Of a stretch of 61,808 nt of DNA, positions 1 to 7,547 are shown one piece after another. The position numbers and the translations under genes are program-made. Within the stretch, counting starts at the first letter, position 1. Each line of letters begins with the position of its first letter. This DNA comes from Phycisphaerales bacterium. GTDB lineage: Bacteria; Planctomycetota; Phycisphaerae; Tepidisphaerales; Tepidisphaeraceae. Below the pieces are notes generated by a model. The model made no database searches. It saw only the letters and a list, made by a program, of their open reading frames with translations, and was not told where the DNA came from. The stretch covers positions 1 to 61,808 of the forward strand of contig JAQGHM010000188.1 in NCBI GenBank assembly GCA_028291615.1. Reading direction: 5' to 3'.

Positions 1-180
1 CGCAAGCGCGACCACCGCCGCATCAGATTCCTCCGCGTCCCCGCCGCCGATGAACTGCCAGCCGCGGTCATCGGCGTCATGGCTGACGTGCAGGATCGGC
101 GCGCCGCCAAACACGATCGACCGCAGCGTGATGACGGCGCAATTGCGCGGTTGGTCGAAGGGCCAGTCGGTGGTTTGCAT
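1..180 (-). CDS. Conserved hypothetical protein, N-terminal fragment
   Basis: The first 60 codons of a minus-strand gene that runs off the left edge. It opens with ATG at 180 and begins MQTTDWPFDQPRNCAVI, followed by ILHVSHDADDRGWQFIGGGD. The short aromatic- and Asp-rich pattern ending in GWQFIGG resembles small conserved hypothetical proteins of the DUF2185/Imm33 kind, but this is a weak resemblance and no function is assigned. No stop interrupts the frame in the visible part. It lies 21 bp downstream of dapL on the same strand, so co-transcription is possible. Confidence 0.6.
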   Translation of the reverse strand, partial: MQTTDWPFDQPRNCAVITLRSIVFGGAPILHVSHDADDRGWQFIGGGDAEESDAAVVALA

Positions 181-201
181 GAACCCTCGCAGTCAATCTC
201 T

Positions 202-1437
202 TCACACCTTCAACTGCTCCTTGATCCGCTTCATCGCCTCGTTGACGTTTTCGCGACTATTGAAGGCGGATAGACGGAAGTATCCTTCGCCCGCTGCGCC
301 GAAGCCGCTGCCGGGGGTGCCTACTACGTGGCAGTGGCTCAGGAGCTGATCGAAGAACTGCCAGCTTGTGGTTTGGCCGGGGGTTTTTAGCCAGACGTAG
401 GGGGCGTTGGCGCCGCCGTAGACTTTCATGTTCAGGGCGGTCAATGACTCGCGGATGATCTTCGCGTTGGTCATGTAGTGGGCGATGGTGGCGTTGATCT
501 GCTGGCGGCCTTCTTGGGTGTAGATGGCGGCGGCGCCGGCCTGGGTGATGTAGGAGACGCCGTTGAACTTGGTGGTGTGGCGGCGGTTCCAGAGCTTGTA
601 GACCTCGACTTCTTCGCCGGTCTTGGTGCGGCCCTTGAGGGTTTTGGGGACGACGGTGAAGGCGCAGCGGACGCCGGTGAAGCCTGCGGTTTTGCTGAAG
701 CTGCGGAACTCGATGGCGCACTCTCTTGCGCCGGGGATCTCATAGATGCTGCGCGGGATGGTTGGATCCGAGATGTAGGCTTCGTAGGCAGCGTCGAAGA
801 AGATCACGGCGTTGTTCTCGCGCGCGTAGGCGACCCACTTGGTCAGCGCCTCGCGGCTGAGCGTTGAGCCGGTGGGGTTGTTGGGGGAGCAGAGGTAGAT
901 GATGTCGGCCTTGCCGGCGGGGATGGCAGGGGTGAAGTTGTTCTCGGCGGTCATGGGGACGTAAACGAGGCCCTGGGCTTCGCCGCGCTCGTTCAGCGGG
1001 CCGGTGTTGCCGGCCATGACGTTGGTGTCGACGTAGACGGGGTAGACCGGGTCGGTGACGACGATGCGGTTTTCATGGCCGAAGATGTCGAGGATGTTGC
1101 CGGTGTCGCACTTGCTGCCGTCGGAGATGAAGACCTCGTCGGCGGCGATGTCGCAGCCGCGGGATTGGAAGTCGTGCTTGGCAACGGCTTCGCGGAGGAA
1201 GGCGTAGCCTTGTTCGTCGCCGTAGCCCTTGAAGGTGGCGCGGTTGGCCATCTCGTCGACGGCCTTGTGCATGGCGGCGATGATCGCGGGGACGAGCGGC
1301 TCAGTGACGTCGCCGATGCCCATGCGGATGATCTTGGCGGCCGGGTGCTCGGCGGCGAAGGCTTTGACGCGGCGGCCGATCTCGGGGAAGAGGTAGCCGG
1401 CCTTGAGCTTGAGGTAGTTGTCGTTGATTTGGGGCAT
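202..1437 (-). CDS. dapL: LL-diaminopimelate aminotransferase
   Basis: A 411-residue class I/II PLP-dependent aminotransferase. DapL converts tetrahydrodipicolinate directly to LL-2,6-diaminopimelate using glutamate, a shortcut to lysine and meso-DAP in the cytoplasm. The N-terminus ([20 protein letters not shown]) and the stretch [17 protein letters not shown] are typical of DapL. The PLP lysine is K249 in [10 protein letters not shown], and the substrate-side segment SPNNPTGS is present. Length matches the family. The start is the ATG before PQINDNY. The sequence just upstream is a TTGTTGGTTGTCAGTTG-type repeat and offers no Shine-Dalgarno site, so initiation may be weak or leaderless. This pathway is known in chlamydiae, plants and several planctomycetes, which fits the inferred host. 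Confidence 0.95.
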   Translation of the reverse strand: MPQINDNYLKLKAGYLFPEIGRRVKAFAAEHPAAKIIRMGIGDVTEPLVPAIIAAMHKAVDEMANRATFKGYGDEQGYAFLREAVAKHDFQSRGCDIAADEVFISDGSKCDTGNILDIFGHENRIVVTDPVYPVYVDTNVMAGNTGPLNERGEAQGLVYVPMTAENNFTPAIPAGKADIIYLCSPNNPTGSTLSREALTKWVAYARENNAVIFFDAAYEAYISDPTIPRSIYEIPGARECAIEFRSFSKTAGFTGVRCAFTVVPKTLKGRTKTGEEVEVYKLWNRRHTTKFNGVSYITQAGAAAIYTQEGRQQINATIAHYMTNAKIIRESLTALNMKVYGGANAPYVWLKTPGQTTSWQFFDQLLSHCHVVGTPGSGFGAAGEGYFRLSAFNSRENVNEAMKRIKEQLKV

Positions 1438-1438
1438 A

Positions 1439-1461
1439 GTTGTTGGTTGTCAGTTGTTAGT
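1439..1461. repeat. Intergenic TTGTTGGTTGTCAGTTG-type repeat
   Basis: A short low-complexity stretch between the dapL start and the upstream gene, built from GTTG/GTTA/GTCA words. It belongs to the same style of short intergenic repeats seen at several other junctions in this window and occupies the position where the dapL ribosome binding site should lie. Confidence 0.5.
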
Positions 1462-3046
1462 GGGAATCGAGGGGCGGATTATCACTAAACGCGGTGTCGT
1501 TTCCAGCGTCCGATGAAGCGCGGGTTTCGCTCGGCTCGCCGAGTTCCCACAGGACCAACGGGCGCCGGGTGTGGCCCCGGGCGGCGATTGCGATTGCGTT
1601 GCGGGCTGGGAGGAAAAGGAAGTCTTCGCACCAATCGAACGGGCCCCGCAATCGTTGCCGGACCTGACCGCTTTCCGCGTCGAGAAGGATCACTTCGTGA
1701 TGAAGACCGTGGTCGACGTTTTCAATTCCGCAGGCCAGGGTCTGGCCGTCGGGGGAGAAGGCGGCAGCCTCGAACTCGAAGCCGGGGAGGCGGTGTTCGG
1801 CGACGTTCGTCAATTCCGGAAAGCTCCAGATCTTGAGGATCTCGCCGGACGGGTCCTTGGCGAGGCGACCCCAGCGCCTGACCGTTGCGATGCGCCGGCC
1901 GGTGGGGTCGAAGGAGACGTGAGTGCCCTTGGCTTCGGATGCATGGGCGGCCAACGACCAGTTCGTTGTGTTCCAGACGCGAAGGCCGCTCTTCTCGTCA
2001 ATCGAAGCCAGGTGGAGTCCGTCCGCACTTAAGGATAATGTGCGCGGCCAATGTCCGTGACCGCTGAGTTCCTTGATCGGGCCGCCTGACCCGTCGTAGA
2101 TATGCACCAGAGAATCCTCGCAGCCAATCGCATACCATTGGGCGTCGGGTGAGCCGACAAAGCTGAGAGGTTGTTTCGGCAACTTCACGTCTGCTTGCCG
2201 CTTCCATCCCGGACCGTCGAGGAGCGTTAAGAAGGACGTTCGGGAGTCACTGCCGGACACGAAGGCCAGTTTCTCACCGCCGCCGCTGATCGTCACGCCT
2301 TGAATCGGCCAGTACGCGTTCTTGTTCGGAATAGGGCGACAGAGAAGCTGTTTGTTGGCGACCACGTCAAAGACGCAGCCGACGTATTCGCTGGCGGTGG
2401 CGACCAAGCGGCGGTCCGCAGTGGCCGCCAACTGGGTCGTCTCGTAAACCTTTTTCGTGCCGAATTCAGTCCAGCGGCCGACGGCCGGCTGCTCGAATAG
2501 AGATGCGAATGCGCGGTAGATGGGCGGCGGGTTCAGCTTTTTTGCCCATTTGAGGACGAACTCTTCTTCGCGGTCGCCTGCTTCGATCAGCAGGATCAAG
2601 CCGCGGTTGTCAGCGTGACGAGCGAACAATCCTTCGTTGTCGAGTGACGTGAGCGCTGCCGCCGCGGCGTTGAGCCGGGCGCGGATCTCACGCGCGGCTG
2701 CGGTGGCGGGAAGCTTGGTTGATGTGGGATCGGAGCGCTTGCTCAGTTCCGCCTGGATGCGTGCGCAGGGCAGTTTGTCCTGGTAGGGGGAATCAGCGAT
2801 CGACCATTTCAGGCCCGCGGCAGCGCTGTCGGTGTTCGGATAGTGCCCGTTCGCGACGTAGCGCTGGGCGACTTGTTGCAGTCCCAGGTCGCCGCAGGCG
2901 AAGGGTGAGAAATATGCGGCCTCTTCGGTGGTGTAGAGGCCAAATACATAGAGTCGCTCGGATGGATTCTTCCGGTAGATCGCCTGCCATGCTTCGCGGA
3001 GATCTGCCCGCATGGCCGCAACCAGGTCGGTTTCGGGTGGTTTCAT
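1457..3046 (-). CDS. DUF4303-like domain fused to a WD40-type beta-propeller
   Basis: A 529-residue protein without a signal peptide. The first ~180 residues (RLYVFGLYTTEEAAYFSPFA, then LKWSIADSPYQ) look like DUF4303, a family often found among SMI1/KNR4-type immunity and sensor-like proteins. From about residue 190 to 510 there are WD40-like blades: LSADGLHLASIDEKSGLRVW, FDPTGRRIATVRRWG, FSPDGQTLACGIEN and VILLDAESGQV. The start is ATG at 3046, 5 nt after a GAGGGAG site, and it overlaps the stop of the preceding small ORF as ATGA. It is the last gene of the SDR-small ORF-propeller run. The role is unknown; a protein-interaction or toxin-immunity function is only a guess from the N-terminal family. 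Confidence 0.75.
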   Translation of the reverse strand: MKPPETDLVAAMRADLREAWQAIYRKNPSERLYVFGLYTTEEAAYFSPFACGDLGLQQVAQRYVANGHYPNTDSAAAGLKWSIADSPYQDKLPCARIQAELSKRSDPTSTKLPATAAAREIRARLNAAAAALTSLDNEGLFARHADNRGLILLIEAGDREEEFVLKWAKKLNPPPIYRAFASLFEQPAVGRWTEFGTKKVYETTQLAATADRRLVATASEYVGCVFDVVANKQLLCRPIPNKNAYWPIQGVTISGGGEKLAFVSGSDSRTSFLTLLDGPGWKRQADVKLPKQPLSFVGSPDAQWYAIGCEDSLVHIYDGSGGPIKELSGHGHWPRTLSLSADGLHLASIDEKSGLRVWNTTNWSLAAHASEAKGTHVSFDPTGRRIATVRRWGRLAKDPSGEILKIWSFPELTNVAEHRLPGFEFEAAAFSPDGQTLACGIENVDHGLHHEVILLDAESGQVRQRLRGPFDWCEDFLFLPARNAIAIAARGHTRRPLVLWELGEPSETRASSDAGNDTAFSDNPPLDSH

Positions 3047-3378
3047 AGCTCCCTCGTGTGGTTGCCGTTACGCGAAGATTGAGCATCGATGTCGGCCGGT
3101 GCGAGATTGTCGTCGTCGGCCGAGTGGTTTCCAAGGTCGTCAGCGGGAAGGGGGTCGTTTCGGTTTTTGTGGAGGAGGCGGCGGAGTGCGCGGGCGCGTT
3201 CGGAATCTTCGATGAGGTCGGTACGAGGATCGATGGAATTGAGCTCGACGTGGACTTTGCGGGCTTCGAGTTCCAGGACGCCGGTGGGGTCGGCGGGGAA
3301 GAAGGACCCACTACCTGCTGAGTGCTGAGCAAAGCCCGCGACGATGCAAGCGAAATTTGATGTGAAGGGTGTTGTCAA
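3043..3378 (-). CDS. Small hypothetical protein (possible)
   Basis: A 111-residue open frame between the SDR epimerase and the DUF4303/WD40 gene. It starts at TTG 3378, overlapping the SDR stop as TTGA, and its stop overlaps the next start as ATGA. Such back-to-back 4-nt overlaps favour a real, translationally coupled gene. Against it: the N-terminal part is encoded over a CTCAGCACTCAGCA-like repeat, and no family is recognisable. The central part (VLELEARKVHVELNSIDP, then SERARALRRLLHKNRND) has a credible amphipathic composition. No signal peptide, membrane segment or metal motif is visible. Confidence 0.4.
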   Translation of the reverse strand: MTTPFTSNFACIVAGFAQHSAGSGSFFPADPTGVLELEARKVHVELNSIDPRTDLIEDSERARALRRLLHKNRNDPLPADDLGNHSADDDNLAPADIDAQSSRNGNHTREL

Positions 3379-4274
3379 AGGCGGGTGAGGAGTTCTTTTA
3401 CGTACTCGCGGACGCCTTCGACGCCGCGGTTCAGCGCGAGGGTGTTGCCGTGGCGTTTGAAGAACGCCGCGGCTTTGGTGGTGTCGAAGGTGTTCTTCGG
3501 GCCGCTGCCGGCGCGGTCGGTGATTTGGGATTCGCTGTTGGTGAGTTCCTTGGCAAGTTCGGCGGCGCCTTGCCAGTACATGTAGCCGTCTACGAGGTTG
3601 TAGGACTGGCCGGCGACGGTGTCATCACCTATGGCTAGCGTGAGGGCGTCGGCGACGTCCTGGACGTGGGTGATCTTGCCGCCTTGCGCGGTGTCGATCG
3701 GGCCGCCTTCTTTGACGGTTTTGACCAGGTCGTACCACTGCGAGCGGGGGAGGTTGGGGTCGAGGCCGTAGATGGCGGCGGGTCGCCAACTGCTGGTGTT
3801 CATGCCGAAATGGAAGTGGTAAGCCTTGAGGTGGGGTTCGATGGCGGCCTTGTACGCGCCGTAGATCGAGCTGGGCCAGGTGGGATGGTTTTCGTCGAGC
3901 TTTCGGTCTTGCAGGATGTCGTGATAGACGGCGACTGAGGAGACGAGGAGGAATTGAGGGACGCTGGCGAGGCGGGCGGCTTCTAGGAGTTGGAGGGAGG
4001 CCAGGACGTTGCGCTGGAAGTTGGGGCCGGGGCCTTGCTCGCGGGCGTGCCAATCTACGGCGGCGTGGATGACGGCGTCTGTGCCGGCGACGAGGCCGGC
4101 CATGGTTTGCGGGTCGTGCTGGTCGCCTTCGCGAAACTCGTGGACGTAGGCTTCGATGTGGTCGCGGCGGCTGGTGGGGCGGACGAGGGCGCGGACGTCG
4201 TGTCCGGCGCGGTGGAGGGATTGGGCGGTTTGGCTGCCTACGAAACCGGAGGCGCCGGTGAGTGCGATGAGCAT
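3375..4274 (-). CDS. NAD(P)-dependent epimerase/dehydratase, extended SDR
   Basis: A 299-residue extended short-chain dehydrogenase/reductase. The Rossmann glycine motif GASGFVGS is at residues 7-14, the AAVDW segment follows, and the catalytic YxxxK is in SSIYGAYKAAIEPH. Members act on nucleotide sugars or similar carbonyl compounds in the cytoplasm; the substrate cannot be told here. The start ATG at 4274 has a GAGGA site 6-7 nt upstream. It is the first gene of a short minus-strand run with two small overlaps downstream. A rho-independent terminator at 4312-4338 separates it from the upstream membrane-protein gene, so it likely has its own promoter in the 40-bp gap or depends on readthrough. 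Confidence 0.85.
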   Translation of the reverse strand: MLIALTGASGFVGSQTAQSLHRAGHDVRALVRPTSRRDHIEAYVHEFREGDQHDPQTMAGLVAGTDAVIHAAVDWHAREQGPGPNFQRNVLASLQLLEAARLASVPQFLLVSSVAVYHDILQDRKLDENHPTWPSSIYGAYKAAIEPHLKAYHFHFGMNTSSWRPAAIYGLDPNLPRSQWYDLVKTVKEGGPIDTAQGGKITHVQDVADALTLAIGDDTVAGQSYNLVDGYMYWQGAAELAKELTNSESQITDRAGSGPKNTFDTTKAAAFFKRHGNTLALNRGVEGVREYVKELLTRL

Positions 4275-4311
4275 GGGGGTTCCTCAGGTGCGCGAACCGA
4301 TCTTATAACGC

Positions 4312-4338
4312 AAAAACGCGGAGACCGGGGTCTCCGCG
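4312..4338 (-). terminator. Rho-independent terminator after the membrane-protein gene
   Basis: A perfect 10-bp stem (CGCGGAGACC/GGTCTCCGCG, arms 4317-4326 and 4329-4338) followed, on the minus strand, by five T residues (4316-4312). It lies downstream of the membrane-protein gene that ends at 4374. Confidence 0.85.
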
Positions 4339-4373
4339 TGTGGGGATTATGTTGGGCGACGCCGCCGTCGGCG

Positions 4374-6134
4374 TCACGTGGCAGGCGGCGTGGCGGCGGG
4401 TGGCGGTTCGCCGGTGGGGAAGATTTGCGCGCCGCCGTTGCCGGCGGGGGCGCCGGCTGGGGCTGGGGCATTGGGGGCGGCGGCAGCGGCGGGGGCGGTG
4501 TCGCCGAAATCTTCCTCGGATTGTTCTAGGTAGACGTCGTCGAGCTCGGTGGCGTCGACCTCGCGGCGCATCAGGTAGTAGATGATGGTGTTGGCCGAGA
4601 AGTAGAAGCTTATCGCGAACGCGCCGAGCATGCCGACCGTGAGGTAGACCCAGAAGCTGACGAGGAACGCGGCTAGGGATTGCGCCGGTCCGAGCGTGAG
4701 CCAGTCGACGTCGTAAGTGAAGCCGTGGGTTTCGGGGGCGGGCCACATGGTGTTCCAGAGGTCGAGCGGAACGCGGCCACCGTCGACGTTCACGAACATC
4801 CCCGCGCCGACGAAGTGGTGCGTGAGGATGAGCATGATCTGGATGAAGAAACGGACGAAGACGTAGCAGAGCGCGCCGTAGAGGACGGCCACCAGCGTGT
4901 AGAAGAGCATCCGCCAGGGGCGGGCATAGACGTAGCTGAAGGATCGGCTGATGGCGTCGAAGCTGTCGGAGCCTTCGACGGCGATCGTCGGATACATGAG
5001 GTTGAAGCCGCCGCCGGTGCCCAGGAGGACCAGGGTCATGACAAAGCCCGCGGCGATGGCAAGGAAGAAGAAGAGGCCGACCAAGATGGGCCCGATCCAG
5101 GGGATATTGCCGACGAGACCGCCGAGCATGACGACCAGGCCGACGACCAGGACGATCAGCAGGGGGATGATGGGGGCGAAGATGAAGGAGAGGAACTTGC
5201 TGGTGGAGAAGCGAAGGGCGGCGGAGAGGGAGATCTTCTCATCGCGCGCGACGTGGACCGCGGCGATGCGTGCGATCGCGCCGCCGAAGATGGCCCAGAC
5301 GATCGAGAAGAGGAGGATGAAGAGGATGAAGTAGGTGGTGTGATAGCGGGCCATCCACCAGGGGCCGGTGACGCAGAAGTTGGAGATGGAGGCCAGGACG
5401 CCCGGGCGCTCGCGCAGGGAGGGGCTGCCGCCGAAGCCGCCGAGCCAGTCGTTGGCGAGGACGGCCCAGACGACGTTGTTGACCTGGTTGACTTCGTAGT
5501 TGAAGAACTGAATGAAGACGCCTTCGCCGGCGACCATGCGGGCGTGGCGATACTTGTTGCTGGTGTCGTTCTTGATCTCGACGACATGCTGGCGATACGC
5601 CTTTTCAATCTTGTCTTTCTCGTCTGAGGTCTTGGCGGCGGCGAGCGCGTCGGTGCGCAACTTGGCGGCTTCGGTCTCGCGCTGGTTGCGGCGTTCAAGG
5701 AGCTTTTCCTTGACCTGACCGAGGCCGCTGGCGGAGGCCGCCATCTTTTTCGCCTGGTCGGTGTCGGTCTGGATCTTGAGATCGTCGCGCAGGAGCTGGA
5801 CGTAATCCTCTTCAATGGCGCGGCGGCGCTCGTCGCGCATGGCTTCGAAGTTGGCATACTTCGCGGTAGTGCGAAACGCGCCGTACACCTCGACCTCGTT
5901 CATATCGCGAGGCGATTCGCGATCGGTGTAGTTCACTTCCTTGGGAATGGCGCGGTGCTGGACGGGCCAGATCATGTCTAGAATTCTGCCGCCGCCGTAG
6001 AGCGCGAGGAGCGCCACGAGCGCGAGGATCAGCTTGGTCGGGTGAATGGCCACCCTAAAGGCGCGAAAGATCTGGGTGAACGGGAAAGTTTCCCGCCAGT
6101 TGATGCCCCGAATCACGTGCGATTCATCCGCCAT
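4374..6134 (-). CDS. Large polytopic membrane protein, function unknown
   Basis: A 586-residue integral membrane protein. After a cytosolic N-terminus (HVIRGINWRETFPFTQIFRAFR) there is a helix at about 34-54, then a charged ~150-residue extramembrane part rich in coiled-coil-like sequence (FEAMRDERRRAIEEDYVQLL). At least five further hydrophobic helices follow (for example FILFILLFSIVWAIFGGAI and IPLLIVLVVGLVVMLGGLVG), and an Ala/Pro-rich tail ends the protein. The start is the ATG before ADESH at 6134, with AAAGGAG 8 nt upstream; an in-frame ATG 15 codons earlier has no such site. I recognise it only as the kind of large conserved membrane protein common in planctomycetes. Confidence 0.7.
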   Translation of the reverse strand: MADESHVIRGINWRETFPFTQIFRAFRVAIHPTKLILALVALLALYGGGRILDMIWPVQHRAIPKEVNYTDRESPRDMNEVEVYGAFRTTAKYANFEAMRDERRRAIEEDYVQLLRDDLKIQTDTDQAKKMAASASGLGQVKEKLLERRNQRETEAAKLRTDALAAAKTSDEKDKIEKAYRQHVVEIKNDTSNKYRHARMVAGEGVFIQFFNYEVNQVNNVVWAVLANDWLGGFGGSPSLRERPGVLASISNFCVTGPWWMARYHTTYFILFILLFSIVWAIFGGAIARIAAVHVARDEKISLSAALRFSTSKFLSFIFAPIIPLLIVLVVGLVVMLGGLVGNIPWIGPILVGLFFFLAIAAGFVMTLVLLGTGGGFNLMYPTIAVEGSDSFDAISRSFSYVYARPWRMLFYTLVAVLYGALCYVFVRFFIQIMLILTHHFVGAGMFVNVDGGRVPLDLWNTMWPAPETHGFTYDVDWLTLGPAQSLAAFLVSFWVYLTVGMLGAFAISFYFSANTIIYYLMRREVDATELDDVYLEQSEEDFGDTAPAAAAAPNAPAPAGAPAGNGGAQIFPTGEPPPAATPPAT

Positions 6135-6289
6135 GGGCGGTGCTCCTTTCCCATCGAGATAGTCCGGCTGGATGACCAAGGGTCAATAACGCGCTGCATC
6201 CGAGAGGGGGGTCACCCAACGCGGCGCGGATTATAGCGAGTGGGGCTCGCGGTTCAAAGAGCGTGACGCCAAGCGGTTAGGCGCGCGCA

Positions 6290-6505
6290 TCATTCGAGCG
6301 GGTTTTGGGGCGGATCGGATTCGTCCTTTTCGACGACGGGAATCTGGTACTTGCCGCCGAGCCATCGACCCAGGTCGATCAGCTTGCAGCGCGGCGAACA
6401 GAAGGGAAAGGAGGTGGCGGGCTGGTAGCGGTTGGCCTCGTCCACGGGCGTCTTGCAGATCGGGCAGAGGAGGGGAGAACGGGGCTGGGTGGGATCAGTG
6501 CTCAT
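6290..6505 (-). CDS. yacG: DNA gyrase inhibitor YacG-like zinc protein
   Basis: A 71-residue protein with the full YacG signature: CPIC near residue 14, then FCSPRCKLIDLGRWLGGKYQIP. The four cysteines (CxxC...CxxxC) bind zinc. In E. coli YacG binds GyrB and blocks DNA binding by gyrase. The start ATG at 6505 overlaps the stop of the upstream fmdB-type gene as ATGA. It is the last gene of the minus-strand chaperone run, so its expression may follow that operon. Confidence 0.9.
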   Translation of the reverse strand: MSTDPTQPRSPLLCPICKTPVDEANRYQPATSFPFCSPRCKLIDLGRWLGGKYQIPVVEKDESDPPQNPLE

Positions 6506-6894
6506 CGCTTCTTGGCGGATCGGGATGCGGTCTTGGGCTCGGCGGGTTTTGCTTCGGCCTTGGGTTCGGATTTTGGTTCGGGCTTACTTTCCGATTTCGT
6601 CTCGGATTTGGCGTCGGTCTTGGGGGTTGCGGGCGCGTCGGCGGCGGGCTTGGTTTCGCTGCCGGTTGTGGTGGGGGCGACGTCGGCCTTGGCGGCCTTG
6701 CTGTATGAGTCGCCGCGATAGTCGGTGATGTAAAAGCCGCTGCCCTTGAAGAGTAGGCCAGCGCCCATGCCGATCAAGCGCTTGACCTTCGACTTGCCGC
6801 ACTCGGGGCACTTCTTGATCGGCGCGGCCTTGATCGACTGGAACTTCTCAAAGGCGTGGCCGCAGGCGGAGCATTTGTATTCGTATGTAGGCAT
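6502..6894 (-). CDS. FmdB-family zinc ribbon protein
   Basis: A 130-residue protein starting MPTYEYKCSACGHAFE, the usual FmdB/CxxC-CxxC regulatory-protein opening. The zinc ribbon is formed by CSAC and CPEC. The conserved FKGSGFYITDYRGDSYSK segment follows at about 48-65. The C-terminal half is an Ala/Pro/Glu/Lys-rich, probably disordered tail ending in basic residues. Start chosen at ATG 6894 because the family begins MPTYEY; an upstream in-frame start would add 16 unconserved residues. It overlaps yacG by 4 nt. The molecular role of this family is unclear; proximity to grpE and dnaJ suggests co-expression. Confidence 0.88.
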   Translation of the reverse strand: MPTYEYKCSACGHAFEKFQSIKAAPIKKCPECGKSKVKRLIGMGAGLLFKGSGFYITDYRGDSYSKAAKADVAPTTTGSETKPAADAPATPKTDAKSETKSESKPEPKSEPKAEAKPAEPKTASRSAKKR

Positions 6895-6909
6895 AAGAAT
6901 CCTAAGGGT

Positions 6910-6981
6910 GAAGGCGGAAGGATGAAGGATGAATAAATACAATCATGCGCGGTCGTCGCTCTGATTCATCCTTCCGCCTTC
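6910..6981. repeat. 17-bp perfect inverted repeat, GAAGGCGGAAGGATGAA type
   Basis: Arms at 6910-6926 and 6965-6981 are perfect reverse complements (17 bp) around a 38-bp centre. Each arm is followed by extra GGATGAA or ATTCATCC words. It lies in the gap between grpE and the fmdB-type gene inside the chaperone operon, so the transcript would carry a long hairpin there. Confidence 0.75.
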
Positions 6982-6993
6982 ATCATTCATCCC

Positions 6994-7521
6994 TTATTTG
7001 ACGATCATCACGCTCGCCGGACGCAAAGTTCGGCCGCGCAGGGCGTAGCCGCGGGTGAGGGCCTGGGCGACGGTACCTGGTTTGAGGTTGGGGTCTGGGC
7101 GTTCCATCAGGGCTTCGTGACGGGTGGGGTCGAATGGCGTGCCGGGCTTGGGCTCGATTAGCTCGACGTTCTGCTTTTCCAGTTCCTTCATCAACTGGTC
7201 GTGCACGAGTTGCAGGCCTTTAAGCACATTGGCGGCGTCGGTCTTGGCGGGATCGACGGCCAAGGCGCGCTCGAAGTTGTCGATGATCGGGATCAGCGTT
7301 CGAATCAGCGCCTGGTTGGCGTATTGGACGGCCTGTTCTTTCTCGGCCTCGAGGCGCTTGCGCATGTTCTGGGATTCCGCGACGGCGTACATCAGCTTGT
7401 CGCGCTCGTCGCGCAGGCGCTGGTGCTCGTCGGCGGTGACCGTGTCGCCGTCGCCGCCTTGCGGGTCGTTCGGCTGGTTCTCTTCGTTGTCACGATCGTC
7501 GAATGGTGTCTGCTGGCTCAT
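6994..7521 (-). CDS. grpE: Nucleotide exchange factor GrpE
   Basis: A 175-residue GrpE. The protein has an acidic N-terminus, a long helix (HQRLRDERDKLMYAVAESQN) for dimerisation, and the C-terminal beta domain with the family motif DPTRHEALMERPDPNLKPGT and GYALRGRTLRPASVMI. GrpE releases ADP from DnaK in the cytoplasm. Start set at ATG 7521 (MSQQTPFDD), with a GGAG about 11 nt upstream; a TTG seven codons earlier is less likely. It follows dnaJ by 26 bp. No dnaK lies in the window, so the DnaK partner must be encoded elsewhere. Confidence 0.95.
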   Translation of the reverse strand: MSQQTPFDDRDNEENQPNDPQGGDGDTVTADEHQRLRDERDKLMYAVAESQNMRKRLEAEKEQAVQYANQALIRTLIPIIDNFERALAVDPAKTDAANVLKGLQLVHDQLMKELEKQNVELIEPKPGTPFDPTRHEALMERPDPNLKPGTVAQALTRGYALRGRTLRPASVMIVK

Positions 7522-7547
7522 GATTATTCGGCTCCGGTCCAATCATG

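Noticed and set aside
4680..5627. 315-residue plus-strand frame over the membrane-protein gene
   Set aside because: Highly acidic Glu/Asp/Gly shadow of the real membrane protein.
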